NCBI GenBank assembly: GCA_031399025.1
Contig: JANNOJ010000022.1
Span: 62,001-126,000, forward strand
Direction: 5' to 3'
Length of the DNA stretch: 64,000 nucleotides
Source: CBDBZL01 sp031399025
Lineage (GTDB): Bacteria > Pseudomonadota > Alphaproteobacteria > Sphingomonadales > Sphingomonadaceae
Part shown: piece after piece, positions 34,747 through 42,493 of the stretch
How positions within the stretch are numbered: the first letter of the stretch is position 1
How the letters are laid out: each line of letters begins with the position of its first letter
The notes under the pieces: generated by a model
The model's input: only the letters and a program-made list of their open reading frames with translations
Told to the model about the DNA's origin: nothing
Database searches by the model: none
Translations under genes and position numbers: made by a program

Positions 34747-36006
34747 ATGAACCTTTCCGATTGTCACAATATCGAGGATTTCCGCCGGTTGGCCCGGCGG
34801 CGCCTGCCCTGGCCCGTATTCGACTACATCGACGGTGGCGCCGACGATGAGCTCGCGCTGGCGCGCAACATCGCCGCCTATGCCGATTGCGACCTCGTTC
34901 CCGATGTGCTGGCCGGGGTGGGGGACATCGACCCGTCGGTCGTCATCCTGGGCCGGAGGAGCGCGCTGCCGCTCATTCTCTCGCCCACGGCGCTGCAGCG
35001 GGTGTTTCACTGGCAGGGCGAACGCGCGGTGGCGAAGGCGGCCGAAAAGTTCGGCCTGTGGTTCGGCATCTCGAGCCTGGCGACCGTCAGCATCGAGGAG
35101 GTCGCCCGGATGGTGACTTCGCCCAAGCTGTTCCAGCTCTACTATCACAAGGACCGCGGCCTGAACCGCTCGATGATCGAGCGCTGCAAGGCGGCCGGGT
35201 TCGATGCGATCGCCCTCACCGTCGACACGATCGTCGCCGGCAAGCGCGAGCGCTGTCTGCGCAGCGGCTTCACCTCGCCGCCGCGGTTCACGCCATCGTC
35301 CGCGCTCGCGTACGCGCTGAAGCCGCGGTGGGCGCTCGACTACCTGCTGCGCGAGAAGTTCACCCTGCCCAACCTCGATACGCATGTCCGCCAGGGCTCG
35401 GACCAGGCAGTCTCGATCGCGGGGTACTTCAATACCATGCTCGATCCCTCGATGGACTGGGCCATGGCTGAGCAATTGCGCGATGATTGGGGCGGGACCT
35501 TCTGTCTCAAGGGGATAATGAGCGTTGCGGATGCACGCCGGGCGGTCAAGATCGGTGCGGATGCGATCATGCTGTCCAACCACGGCGGGCGGCAGCTGGA
35601 CGGCAGTCGCGCGCCGTTCGACCAGCTGCCCGAGATCGTCGCTGCGGTCGGCGGCGAGATCGAGATCATCTGCGACGGCGGGGTGCGGCGCGGAACGCAC
35701 GTGCTCAAGGCGCTGGCGGCGGGGGCCGATTGCGCGTCGGGCGGCCGATTGTACCTCTACGCGCTCGCCGCGGCCGGGCAGGCCGGGGTGGAGCGCGCGA
35801 TCGGCTTGCTCAAGGACGAGATCGAGCGCGGCATGCGGCTGATGGGCGTAACGCAAGTCGACCAGCTGCATCCAGGGCACCTGCGCAGGCACGCGCGGGC
35901 GCAGGCAACGCCAGCCACCTGCGGTCCGCTCTCGACGATCGAGGCCGAGGACGTCGCCGCCAGCCGCGCGTTCGCGGCCGATGGGGAGCTCAGACCCGCT
36001 TCCTGA
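34747..36006 (+). CDS. lldD: FMN-dependent alpha-hydroxy-acid dehydrogenase (LldD family)
   Basis: The 419-residue enzyme oxidises L-lactate or a similar 2-hydroxy acid. FMN- and substrate-site motifs are present: FDYIDGGADDELALARN, LILSPTALQRVFHWQGERAV, FGISSLATVSIEEVA, ALTVDTIVAGKRERCLRSGF, and LKGIMSVADARRAVKIGADA, then the catalytic histidine in LSNHGGRQLDGSRAP and EIICDGGVRRGTHVLKALAA. The usual GRPYLYGLAA stretch is GRLYLYALAA here. It is long by about 30 C-terminal residues. The physiological hydroxy acid is not proven by context. Confidence 0.88.
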   Translation: MNLSDCHNIEDFRRLARRRLPWPVFDYIDGGADDELALARNIAAYADCDLVPDVLAGVGDIDPSVVILGRRSALPLILSPTALQRVFHWQGERAVAKAAEKFGLWFGISSLATVSIEEVARMVTSPKLFQLYYHKDRGLNRSMIERCKAAGFDAIALTVDTIVAGKRERCLRSGFTSPPRFTPSSALAYALKPRWALDYLLREKFTLPNLDTHVRQGSDQAVSIAGYFNTMLDPSMDWAMAEQLRDDWGGTFCLKGIMSVADARRAVKIGADAIMLSNHGGRQLDGSRAPFDQLPEIVAAVGGEIEIICDGGVRRGTHVLKALAAGADCASGGRLYLYALAAAGQAGVERAIGLLKDEIERGMRLMGVTQVDQLHPGHLRRHARAQATPATCGPLSTIEAEDVAASRAFAADGELRPAS

Positions 36007-36269
36007 CGCTCACCGCCCATTGACGCGGAATCGGCGCCAGGGTCTGGCCGCCGCCGCGGGCCGGGTCGGTCAGGATGCCTGAGTGTCGGTGCAACGGCGC
36101 CTGGGCCTTGGAGTGACCTGCGAGCACCCCGATCTTGCCCGAGATCACACCTGGCCGTGATTCTCCGGCGAACATCTTGCGGATACGGCGGCTGCGGGCG
36201 CCTTCGGCTGGTCGGCCGGTCGCCGTCGGCGCTCTTCCAAGCGAGCCCATCCGTGCTAAATGCGCGCGC

Positions 36270-37082
36270 ATGACCAAGCTCGAGAACGACCCGCTCGTCC
36301 GCGACATGCCTCCAGACCCCGCGCCCGAGGCGCCGGCGAATGGGGTGCAACCCAGCCCGGGGGGCGGGCTGGAAGTCGTGTCGATCGCCAAGAGCTACGA
36401 CAAGCGGCCGGTCCTGACCGACATCTCTCTGTCGGTGGGCAAGGGCGAGGTGCTCGGCCTGCTCGGCCCCAACGGCGCGGGCAAGACGACGTGTTTCTAT
36501 TCCATCATGGGTCTGGTGAAGCCCGATTCGGGCCGCATCCTGATGGACGGCGTCGATGTCACGCGGCTGCCCATGTACCGCCGGGCAATCCTGGGCCTGG
36601 GCTATCTGCCGCAGGAGACCAGCATCTTCCGCGGGATGAGCGTGGAGCAGAACATCGCCTGCGTGCTGGAGATGGTCGAGCCCGACAAGGCCACCCGGGC
36701 GGCCGAACTCGAGCGGCTGCTGGGTGAGTTCGGCCTCACCCGGCTGCGCGCGAGCCCGGCGATGGCGCTGTCGGGCGGCGAGCGGCGGCGGTGCGAGATT
36801 GCCCGCGCGCTGGCCGCCAAGCCCTCGATCATGCTGCTCGACGAGCCGTTCGCGGGTATCGATCCGCTCTCGATCAGCGACATCCGCGAGCTGGTGCGCG
36901 ATCTCAAGCAGCGCGGGATCGGCGTGCTCATCACCGACCACAATGTGCGCGAGACGCTCGACATCGTCGATCGCGCCTGCATCATCTATGGCGGCCGGGT
37001 GCTGTTCGCCGGCTCGCCGCAGGAACTGGTGGCCGACGAGGAGGTGCGGCGGCTGTACCTGGGGGAGAGTTTCGAGCTTTGA
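36270..37082 (+). CDS. lptB: LPS export ABC transporter ATP-binding protein LptB
   Basis: LptB drives lipopolysaccharide export with LptFG in the inner membrane. The 270-residue protein has Walker A (LLGPNGAGKTTCFYSIMGLV), the Q-loop in LGYLPQETSIFRGMSVEQNI, the signature LSGGERRRCEIARAL, Walker B (IMLLDEPFAGIDPL) and the H-loop (VLITDHNVRETL). ALGYLPQE and SIFRGMSVEQNI are LptB-specific. About 30 unstructured residues precede the domain from ATG 36270. lptA and lptC are not upstream, but rpoN downstream matches the usual order. Confidence 0.95.
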   Translation: MTKLENDPLVRDMPPDPAPEAPANGVQPSPGGGLEVVSIAKSYDKRPVLTDISLSVGKGEVLGLLGPNGAGKTTCFYSIMGLVKPDSGRILMDGVDVTRLPMYRRAILGLGYLPQETSIFRGMSVEQNIACVLEMVEPDKATRAAELERLLGEFGLTRLRASPAMALSGGERRRCEIARALAAKPSIMLLDEPFAGIDPLSISDIRELVRDLKQRGIGVLITDHNVRETLDIVDRACIIYGGRVLFAGSPQELVADEEVRRLYLGESFEL

Positions 37083-37149
37083 GAAGGGGCTGCGCGCGCA
37101 CCTTGCTCTTCGCTCGGCTTGAGCCACGCGCGGGCTGATCGGGCCTCAC

Positions 37150-38649
37150 ATGGCGCTCATCACCGGTCTCGACTTGCGGCAGACGCAATCGCTGGTGATG
37201 ACGCCGCAGCTCCAGCAGGCGATCAAGCTGCTGGCCTTATCGAACCTCGAGATCGCGACCTTCATCGCCGAAGCGATCGAGGCCAATCCCTTGCTCGAGA
37301 CCGGGGAGGCGGCCGCGGACGGCCCCGAACCGCCAGCCGAGGTGGCGGCGGAGCTGCCTGCGGAGCCCGCCACTGCCGACGAGCTGATCCGCTCGGGCCA
37401 GGGCGAGGCCGACGCGCCGCTCGACCTCGATCCCACCGCGCTCGACCGCGACCGCGACACCGGCGACTGGTCGGCCATGCCGGTGAGCGCGAGCGGTGAG
37501 GAGGGGCTGGACATCGACGAGCGCGGCGGGGGCTCCCCCACCCTCGCCGAGCACCTCGAGGCACAGATAGGCGCGGTCGCGGGGGACGAGCGCACGGCGT
37601 TCATGGCCCGCACACTCATCGGCCTGCTCGACGAGGCGGGCTATCTGGCGACGCCGCTGCGCGAAATCGCCGAGCTGCTGGACGCGCCGCTCGCCGAGGT
37701 GGAGGCGACGCTGGTGCTGGTCCAGTCGCTCGACCCGACCGGCGTGGGCGCCCGCAACCTGGCCGAATGCCTGGCGCTGCAGGCGCGCGAGGCCGATCGC
37801 TACGATCCGTGCATGGCGCTGCTGATCGCCAATCTCGAATTGGTGGCCAAGGGCAGCATCGCCCAGCTGAAGCGCATCTGCGGGGTGGACGACGAGGATT
37901 TCGCGGACATGCTGGCCGAGCTGCGCGGCTACGATCCCAAGCCGGGCCTGCGGTTCGGGCGGGGCGAAGGCGGGGTGGTGGTGCCCGACATCCTGGTGCA
38001 GCCCAGCCGAGGTGGCGGCCGAGCGGGTAGCGGCGGGGCGGAGGGTTGGGACATCGCGCTCAACCCGGCGACGCTGCCGCGGCTGGTCGTCAATCGGGTC
38101 TATCTGCTCGAACTGCGCACCAGCTGTACCGACGAGCGGTCGAAAAGCTGGCTGAGCGAACGGCTGGGCGATGCCAACTGGCTGCTGAAGGCGCTCGACC
38201 AGCGGCAGCGCACCATCCTCAAGGTGGCGGCCGAGATCGTCAAGCGGCAGGAGGGGTTCTTTCGTCGGGGGGTGAGCGAATTGCGGCCGCTGACCATGCG
38301 GGCGATCGCCGAGGCGATTGGCATGCACGAGAGCACGGTGAGCCGGGTCGCCAGCAACAAGTACCTCTCGTGTGATCGCGGCACGTTCGAGTTGAAGTAC
38401 TTCTTCACCAGCGGCGTGGGCGCGGGCGACGGCGACGAGGGGGCATCCTCGGAGACGGTGAAGGCGCGGATCCGGGCGCTGGTGGAGGCCGAGGCGGAGG
38501 CGAACATCCTATCCGACGACCGCCTGGTCGAGCTGCTGCGCGCCGAGGGCTTCGAGCTCGCCCGGCGCACCGTGGCCAAGTATCGCGAGGCGATCGGCAT
38601 CGGCAGCAGCATCGAGCGGCGCCGGCACAAGCGGCTGGCGGCGGTCTGA
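37150..38649 (+). CDS. rpoN: RNA polymerase sigma-54 factor
   Basis: RpoN directs polymerase to -24/-12 promoters that need AAA+ activators. The 499-residue protein has region I (LDLRQTQSLVMTPQLQQAIK, then LLALSNLEIATFIAEAIEAN), an acidic region II and a core-binding domain (LDEAGYLATPLREIAELL, LDPTGVGARNLAECLALQ). The C-terminal DNA-binding part has RPLTMRAIAEAIGMHESTVS and the RpoN box ARRTVAKYREAIGI. It starts 67 bases after lptB in the conserved lptB-rpoN order. Confidence 0.97.
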   Translation: MALITGLDLRQTQSLVMTPQLQQAIKLLALSNLEIATFIAEAIEANPLLETGEAAADGPEPPAEVAAELPAEPATADELIRSGQGEADAPLDLDPTALDRDRDTGDWSAMPVSASGEEGLDIDERGGGSPTLAEHLEAQIGAVAGDERTAFMARTLIGLLDEAGYLATPLREIAELLDAPLAEVEATLVLVQSLDPTGVGARNLAECLALQAREADRYDPCMALLIANLELVAKGSIAQLKRICGVDDEDFADMLAELRGYDPKPGLRFGRGEGGVVVPDILVQPSRGGGRAGSGGAEGWDIALNPATLPRLVVNRVYLLELRTSCTDERSKSWLSERLGDANWLLKALDQRQRTILKVAAEIVKRQEGFFRRGVSELRPLTMRAIAEAIGMHESTVSRVASNKYLSCDRGTFELKYFFTSGVGAGDGDEGASSETVKARIRALVEAEAEANILSDDRLVELLRAEGFELARRTVAKYREAIGIGSSIERRRHKRLAAV

Positions 38650-38771
38650 GGGCGGAGACGCCGATTATTCCCGGGGCCGCTAATCTGCACCATAATGAAG
38701 CGAGTTTCGGGTGGTCCGGCTTGGGTGCCGATGTTCGTCGGTATTGACGCAACTGCCTGGAATAGCGACCG

Positions 38772-38910
38772 GAATCCTTGTCAGACCAGCCCTGAAGGGG
38801 ACCTTTGGTACCGCGTCGCCCAAGGGAGTGTGCGGTAATGGTCCAAACCCGATTAACCATCAATTTTCACCTTCCCCTAACCGGGATAGTCGAAAGGTTA
38901 ATGGGTTAAC
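38772..38910 (+). promoter_or_regulatory. ctrA upstream region with GANTC and TTAA motifs
   Basis: Between rpoN and ctrA (about 310 bases) there is one GANTC site (GAATC at 38772-38776), the target of cell-cycle methylase CcrM, then TTAACCAT at 38853-38860, the extended CtrA half-site, and TTAATGGGTTAAC at 38898-38910, which holds two TTAA halves spaced by four rather than the usual seven bases. Together they resemble the layered control of ctrA in Caulobacter (P1 GANTC, CtrA autoregulation), though exact promoter positions cannot be assigned. Confidence 0.45.
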
Positions 38911-38963
38911 GCCAGCCCGACACCTCCTCCCTCGGGAGGTTGGCAAGCAAGAGGACCATCACG

Positions 38964-39665
38964 ATGCGCGTTCTGCTGATCGAAGACGAGCCGGCCACCG
39001 CCAAGGCGATCGAACTCATGCTCGGCGCCGAGGGCTTCAACACCTACACCACCGATCTGGGCGAAGAAGGCCTCGATCTGGGCAAGCTGTACGATTACGA
39101 CATCATCCTGCTCGACCTGAACCTGCCCGACATGCACGGCTACGACGTTCTCAAGAAGCTGCGGGTGGCCAAGGTGCAGACGCCGGTGATGGTGTTGTCG
39201 GGTGTCGCCGAACTCGAATCGAAGGTCCGCAGCTTCGGCTTCGGCGCCGATGACTACATCACCAAGCCCTTCCATCGCGACGAGCTGGTGGCGCGCATCC
39301 ACGCCGTGGTGCGCCGCTCCAAGGGCCATAGCCAGTCGATCATCCGCACCGGCAAGCTGGCGGTCAACCTGGACGCCAAGACGGTCGACGTCGACGGCGC
39401 GCGCGTCCACCTGACCGGCAAGGAATATGCGATGCTCGAGCTGCTCTCGCTGCGCAAGGGCACCACGCTCACCAAAGAGATGTTCCTCAATCATCTGTAC
39501 GGCGGCATGGACGAGCCCGAAGTGAAGATCATCGACGTGTTCATCTGCAAGCTGCGCAAGAAGCTGGCGACCGCATGTGGCGGGGACAATTATATCGAGA
39601 CCGTTTGGGGCCGCGGCTATGTCCTGAGCGAGGGCGAGGTGGCGCCCGCTCGCCGAGCCGCCTGA
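38964..39665 (+). CDS. ctrA: Cell-cycle response regulator CtrA
   Basis: CtrA is the master cell-cycle regulator of alphaproteobacteria, acting as OmpR-type transcription factor and replication inhibitor. The 233-residue product begins MRVLLIEDEPATAKAIELML, with Asp51 in DIILLDLNLPDMHGYDVL and the receiver lysine in YITKPFHRDEL, then a winged helix ending LYGGMDEPEVKIIDVFICKL and RKKL, NYIETVWGRGYVL. ATG at 38964 follows AGAGGA. C-terminus PARRAA is short and unlike the AA-degron of Caulobacter, though it also ends in two alanines. Confidence 0.97.
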   Translation: MRVLLIEDEPATAKAIELMLGAEGFNTYTTDLGEEGLDLGKLYDYDIILLDLNLPDMHGYDVLKKLRVAKVQTPVMVLSGVAELESKVRSFGFGADDYITKPFHRDELVARIHAVVRRSKGHSQSIIRTGKLAVNLDAKTVDVDGARVHLTGKEYAMLELLSLRKGTTLTKEMFLNHLYGGMDEPEVKIIDVFICKLRKKLATACGGDNYIETVWGRGYVLSEGEVAPARRAA

Positions 39666-39784
39666 GGCAGGCGCAGCGAGCCGGAGACCGGTCGAACTGA
39701 GCCGGCAGGGCGAAGCGGGCGGGCCGAACCGCGCTGCCGCAGCCATGCTGGACAAGGGCTGCCCCCCAGGCCTAGCGCGCCGCC

Positions 39785-40492
39785 ATGACCGCGCACAAGC
39801 CCGCCGACCCCACGACGCTCGGGCGCCTGTACGGGCGCTCGGTCGGCAAGCGGCTACGCGCAGGCCAGCAGCACCTCGTTGACACGATGCTGCCGCAGCT
39901 TGCCCTTCCCCTGCATGGCGCGCTGACCGCGGAACGGCTGTTCGGCCAGCGGAACTGCGAGGCGCGGATGCACCTGGAGATCGGCTTTGGCGGCGGCGAG
40001 CACCTCGCGGCCCGGGCCGAGCTGCTGCCCGACGATGTGTTCATCGGGGCCGAGCCCTTCCTCAACGGCGTCGCCCAGGCGCTGGTTCATGTGGCCGACA
40101 AGCGGCTGGCCAATGTCCGGCTGCATCACGGCGATGCCTTGCCGGTGCTCGAGCGGCTTCCCGACGGCGCCCTGGAGATGATTTACCTGCTCCATCCCGA
40201 CCCCTGGCCCAAGGCGCGCCATGCCAAGCGGCGGATGATGAACGACGGACCTCTCGCTTTGTTCGCACGCAAGCTGCGCCCGGGCGGCGAAGTGCGGTTC
40301 GGCACCGATCACCCGGTCTATTTGCGCCACGCGCTGATGCTCATGCGCCGGTTCGCCGACACCTTCGAGTTGCTGGCCCAGGATGCCGGAAGCTGGCAGC
40401 AGCGACCCGCCGACTGGCCACCGACCCGCTACGAGGCCAAGGCACGCCGAAGCGGGCACGAGATCTGGTACTTGCGTTACCGGCGGGTTTAG
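39785..40492 (+). CDS. trmB: tRNA (guanosine(46)-N7)-methyltransferase
   Basis: TrmB makes 7-methylguanosine in the tRNA variable loop using S-adenosylmethionine. The 235-residue protein has LEIGFGGGEHLAARAELLPD (SAM motif), FIGAEPFLNGVAQALVHVAD, and the family hallmark LLHPDPWPKARHAKRRM. The C-terminal TRYEAKARRSGHEIWYLRY is also diagnostic. It lies 120 bases after ctrA and probably has its own promoter. Confidence 0.96.
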   Translation: MTAHKPADPTTLGRLYGRSVGKRLRAGQQHLVDTMLPQLALPLHGALTAERLFGQRNCEARMHLEIGFGGGEHLAARAELLPDDVFIGAEPFLNGVAQALVHVADKRLANVRLHHGDALPVLERLPDGALEMIYLLHPDPWPKARHAKRRMMNDGPLALFARKLRPGGEVRFGTDHPVYLRHALMLMRRFADTFELLAQDAGSWQQRPADWPPTRYEAKARRSGHEIWYLRYRRV

Positions 40493-40614
40493 GCCCGTGG
40501 CTTAGGACAACAAAAATCGCCTTTTCACATAACTATTCCGATCCGCGCCCCCGCCCGCCGCCCGCCGATCTTCGTTCCGGTGACTGCTGGGTGATTACTT
40601 TTTTGGTCCATGAG

Positions 40615-40770
40615 CTTCGTCATCGCCGCTGGGAAATCACCCAGCGAACCCTCGATGCTCTCCAGGCGGGTGGCGTTGCGGGCGTCCTGTGGGATGACGA
40701 ACTGAAGGGGTTCGGTCTCAAGATTGCCGCAGGCGGCTCTGCGTCCGACCTCGTTCTGATCTCCCGCTGA
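40615..40770 (+). pseudogene. Phage-type integrase, N-terminal fragment
   Basis: The plus strand carries ITQRTLDALQAGGVAGVLWD and DELKGFGLKIAAGGSA, the arm DNA-binding start of tyrosine integrases of the P4 type, then loses similarity and stops at TGA 40768. No start codon with a ribosome site precedes it and the catalytic domain is absent. About 115 bases between trmB and this fragment hold no recognisable gene. Confidence 0.72.
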
Positions 40771-40816
40771 TTGCGCGGACACCGATGATCGGCTTTGCGG
40801 GGCCGGGAGGCGAACG

Positions 40817-41073
40817 ATGGCGAGGGTCGGGAGGCGTTACTTTACCGGTGAGTTCAAGCGCGAGGCGGTGGTGTGGTGGGAGACGAGCGGCCGGATGCAG
40901 ACCGACGTGGCGCGTGAACTGGGGATCATGCCGCCGATGCGGCGCCGCCGGCAGCGGACCCTGCAGATCAGCGGCGTGATTTGTGCGGACGAAGCCGCCC
41001 TCGACATCGATGGCCCCCATCCGGGCTGATCCACCACTGCGCCAGGGGATCGCACTATGCGGCCGGGACCTAT
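40817..41073 (+). mobile_element. IS3-family remnant (orfA start plus an orfB scrap)
   Basis: ATG at 40817 opens MARVGRRYFTGEFKREAVVW, followed by TQTDVARELGIMP-like sequence (here RMQTDVARELGIMPPM), the helix-turn-helix start of IS3 OrfA; similarity ends near 40950. At about 41023 LIHHCARGSHYAAGTYV appears in another frame, which is the conserved LIHHSDRGSQYAA segment of the IS3 OrfB DDE core. The catalytic parts between and after are gone, so this is a dead element with a large internal deletion. Confidence 0.78.
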
Positions 41074-41106
41074 GTCACCCGACCCGGTCGAGCAGCGCCT
41101 GACGGG

Positions 41107-41340
41107 CTAACCCAAGGTGCCCGCGTAACCAGGGGAAGATCGGCGCGACACAGGTCGCCTCGGAAGCATCCAGGGATCGCAGGGCGTCGAGGCGGATATG
41201 GCCATCAAGGAGCAGATAGCTCGATCCTTCTGTCGCGCGATCGACCAGGGCTCGATTAGACCGACCGCAGCGACCAAGGCCGCGATCCGGCGATATTCAA
41301 CCTCGCCTTCGAGCTGGCAGCTCGTGACTGGCCAATCGTC
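41107..41340 (-). pseudogene. ParB/RepB-like nuclease-domain protein fragment
   Basis: On the minus strand RRIAALVAAVGLIEPWSIARQK, read as two pieces of at most 20 residues, is followed after a frame change by SYLLLDGHIRLDALRSL. The pattern (residue search, IIEPLVV-like segment, LLDGHxRLxAL) is that of ParB-type domains in plasmid-partition RepB-like proteins. The frame breaks between the two halves near 41220, and no proper start or end exists. It likely came from a plasmid or integrated element. Confidence 0.6.
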
Positions 41341-41700
41341 GCCGGCCGGCGATCGCCCCGGGGCCAGATCGAGCAGGTGGCACGCAGCCCTGGGCAAGAT
41401 CGAGCTGGCGGCGGCGGATGTGACCGACGCTGGCTCGATCAGCGCGCCGGCCCGTCGCTCCATCCCGGCCGGGGGCGCACCGACACGGGCGGGGCCGAAG
41501 CCCGCCTTGGCGTGGACGAGCACGCGCGTGGGCTGGCCGATGTGCTCCGGCAGCAGCACCCTATAGGCCGCCTGTTCATCGATTATCGAGGCGCTCGAAT
41601 ACCCTGGTAGGAGTCACTGTGGCAAAGAAAAATTTTCTTTATCAAATCGTGATACGGTCCCATTCGCAAACGCAATATCACCCCATGGGGCTGTCGCTGG
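41341..41700. other. Gene-free stretch before the TSUP gene
   Basis: No gene is recognised in these 360 bases. Open frames on both strands (to 41559 minus and to 41610 plus) have no family similarity and shadow-like composition. The last 75 bases are clearly AT-richer (AAAAATTTTCTTTATCAAA) and probably hold the promoter of the downstream permease gene. Confidence 0.5.
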
Positions 41701-42465
41701 ATGTTTGCTGACTTCGACTTGGCCGCCCTGCTTCCGTACATCGCGGTTGGCTTTGCGGCACAGCTCGTGGACGGCGCACTGGGCATGGCCTTCGGCGTCA
41801 TCTCCAACTCGTTGATGGTGGGAGTGCTCGGGGTTCCCCCGGCGCTCGCTTCGCAGCGGGTGCATGTGGTGGAATGTTTCACCACCGCCACCTCGGGCAT
41901 CAGCCACCTCCTGCACGGCAATATCGACAAGTCGCTGTTCTTGCGCCTGCTGATTCCCGGGATCGTCGGCGGCGTGCTGGGCGCCTATGTGCTGACTTCG
42001 GTGGATGCCGAAGTGGTCCGGCCGCTGGTGCTCGCCTACCTCACGGGCATCGGGTTCTACCTACTCTGGCGCGGTCTTATGTATCCGCCGCAACACCGGC
42101 GCCCCAAGCGCGTGCTGCCGCTCGGCCTGCTCGGCGGGTTCCTCGACGCGGCGGGCGGGGGCGGCTGGGGGCCGGTGGTCACCTCCAACCTTCTGGTCCA
42201 GGGCGCCGAACCCAGGAAAGTGGTGGGCACGGTGAGCGCCGTCGAATTCTTCCTGACGATCACGATTTCGGTCGCCTTCATCGTGCAGGTGGGCTTTGCC
42301 GACCTGGCGGGGGCCACGCTCGGCTTCCTGATCGGCGGCGTGGCGGCGGCGCCCATCGGTGCGTTTGCGGCCAAGCGGTTCTCGACCAAGTGGATGCTCG
42401 TTCTGGTCGGCGTCGTGCTGATCATCACCAGCGCCTACGGCATCTGGTCATCGTTTTTCAGCTGA
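41701..42465 (+). CDS. TSUP-family permease (TauE/SafE)
   Basis: The 254-residue inner-membrane protein has eight hydrophobic segments in two repeated halves, typical of TSUP carriers that export or import sulfite, sulfoacetate or other organosulfur anions. Repeat motifs are FAAQLVDGALGMAFGVISNS in the first half and LGGFLDAAGGGGWGPVVTSN in the second. No sulfur-metabolism gene is nearby, so substrate is unknown. ATG at 41701 follows the AT-rich segment described above. It converges with maeB. Confidence 0.88.
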   Translation: MFADFDLAALLPYIAVGFAAQLVDGALGMAFGVISNSLMVGVLGVPPALASQRVHVVECFTTATSGISHLLHGNIDKSLFLRLLIPGIVGGVLGAYVLTSVDAEVVRPLVLAYLTGIGFYLLWRGLMYPPQHRRPKRVLPLGLLGGFLDAAGGGGWGPVVTSNLLVQGAEPRKVVGTVSAVEFFLTITISVAFIVQVGFADLAGATLGFLIGGVAAAPIGAFAAKRFSTKWMLVLVGVVLIITSAYGIWSSFFS

Positions 42466-42493
42466 TCTGGGGGCGAGCCCGGAGCGAGCACAC

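Noticed and set aside
35990..36391. Minus-strand frame between lldD and lptB with a protein-like tail (GKIGVLAGHSKAQAPLHRH)
   Set aside because: No family recognised, and its N-terminal half is antisense to lptB; not strong enough to call.
40525..40782. Minus-strand 85-residue frame over the integrase fragment
   Set aside because: The plus strand reads as a known integrase segment; the minus reading is a shadow.
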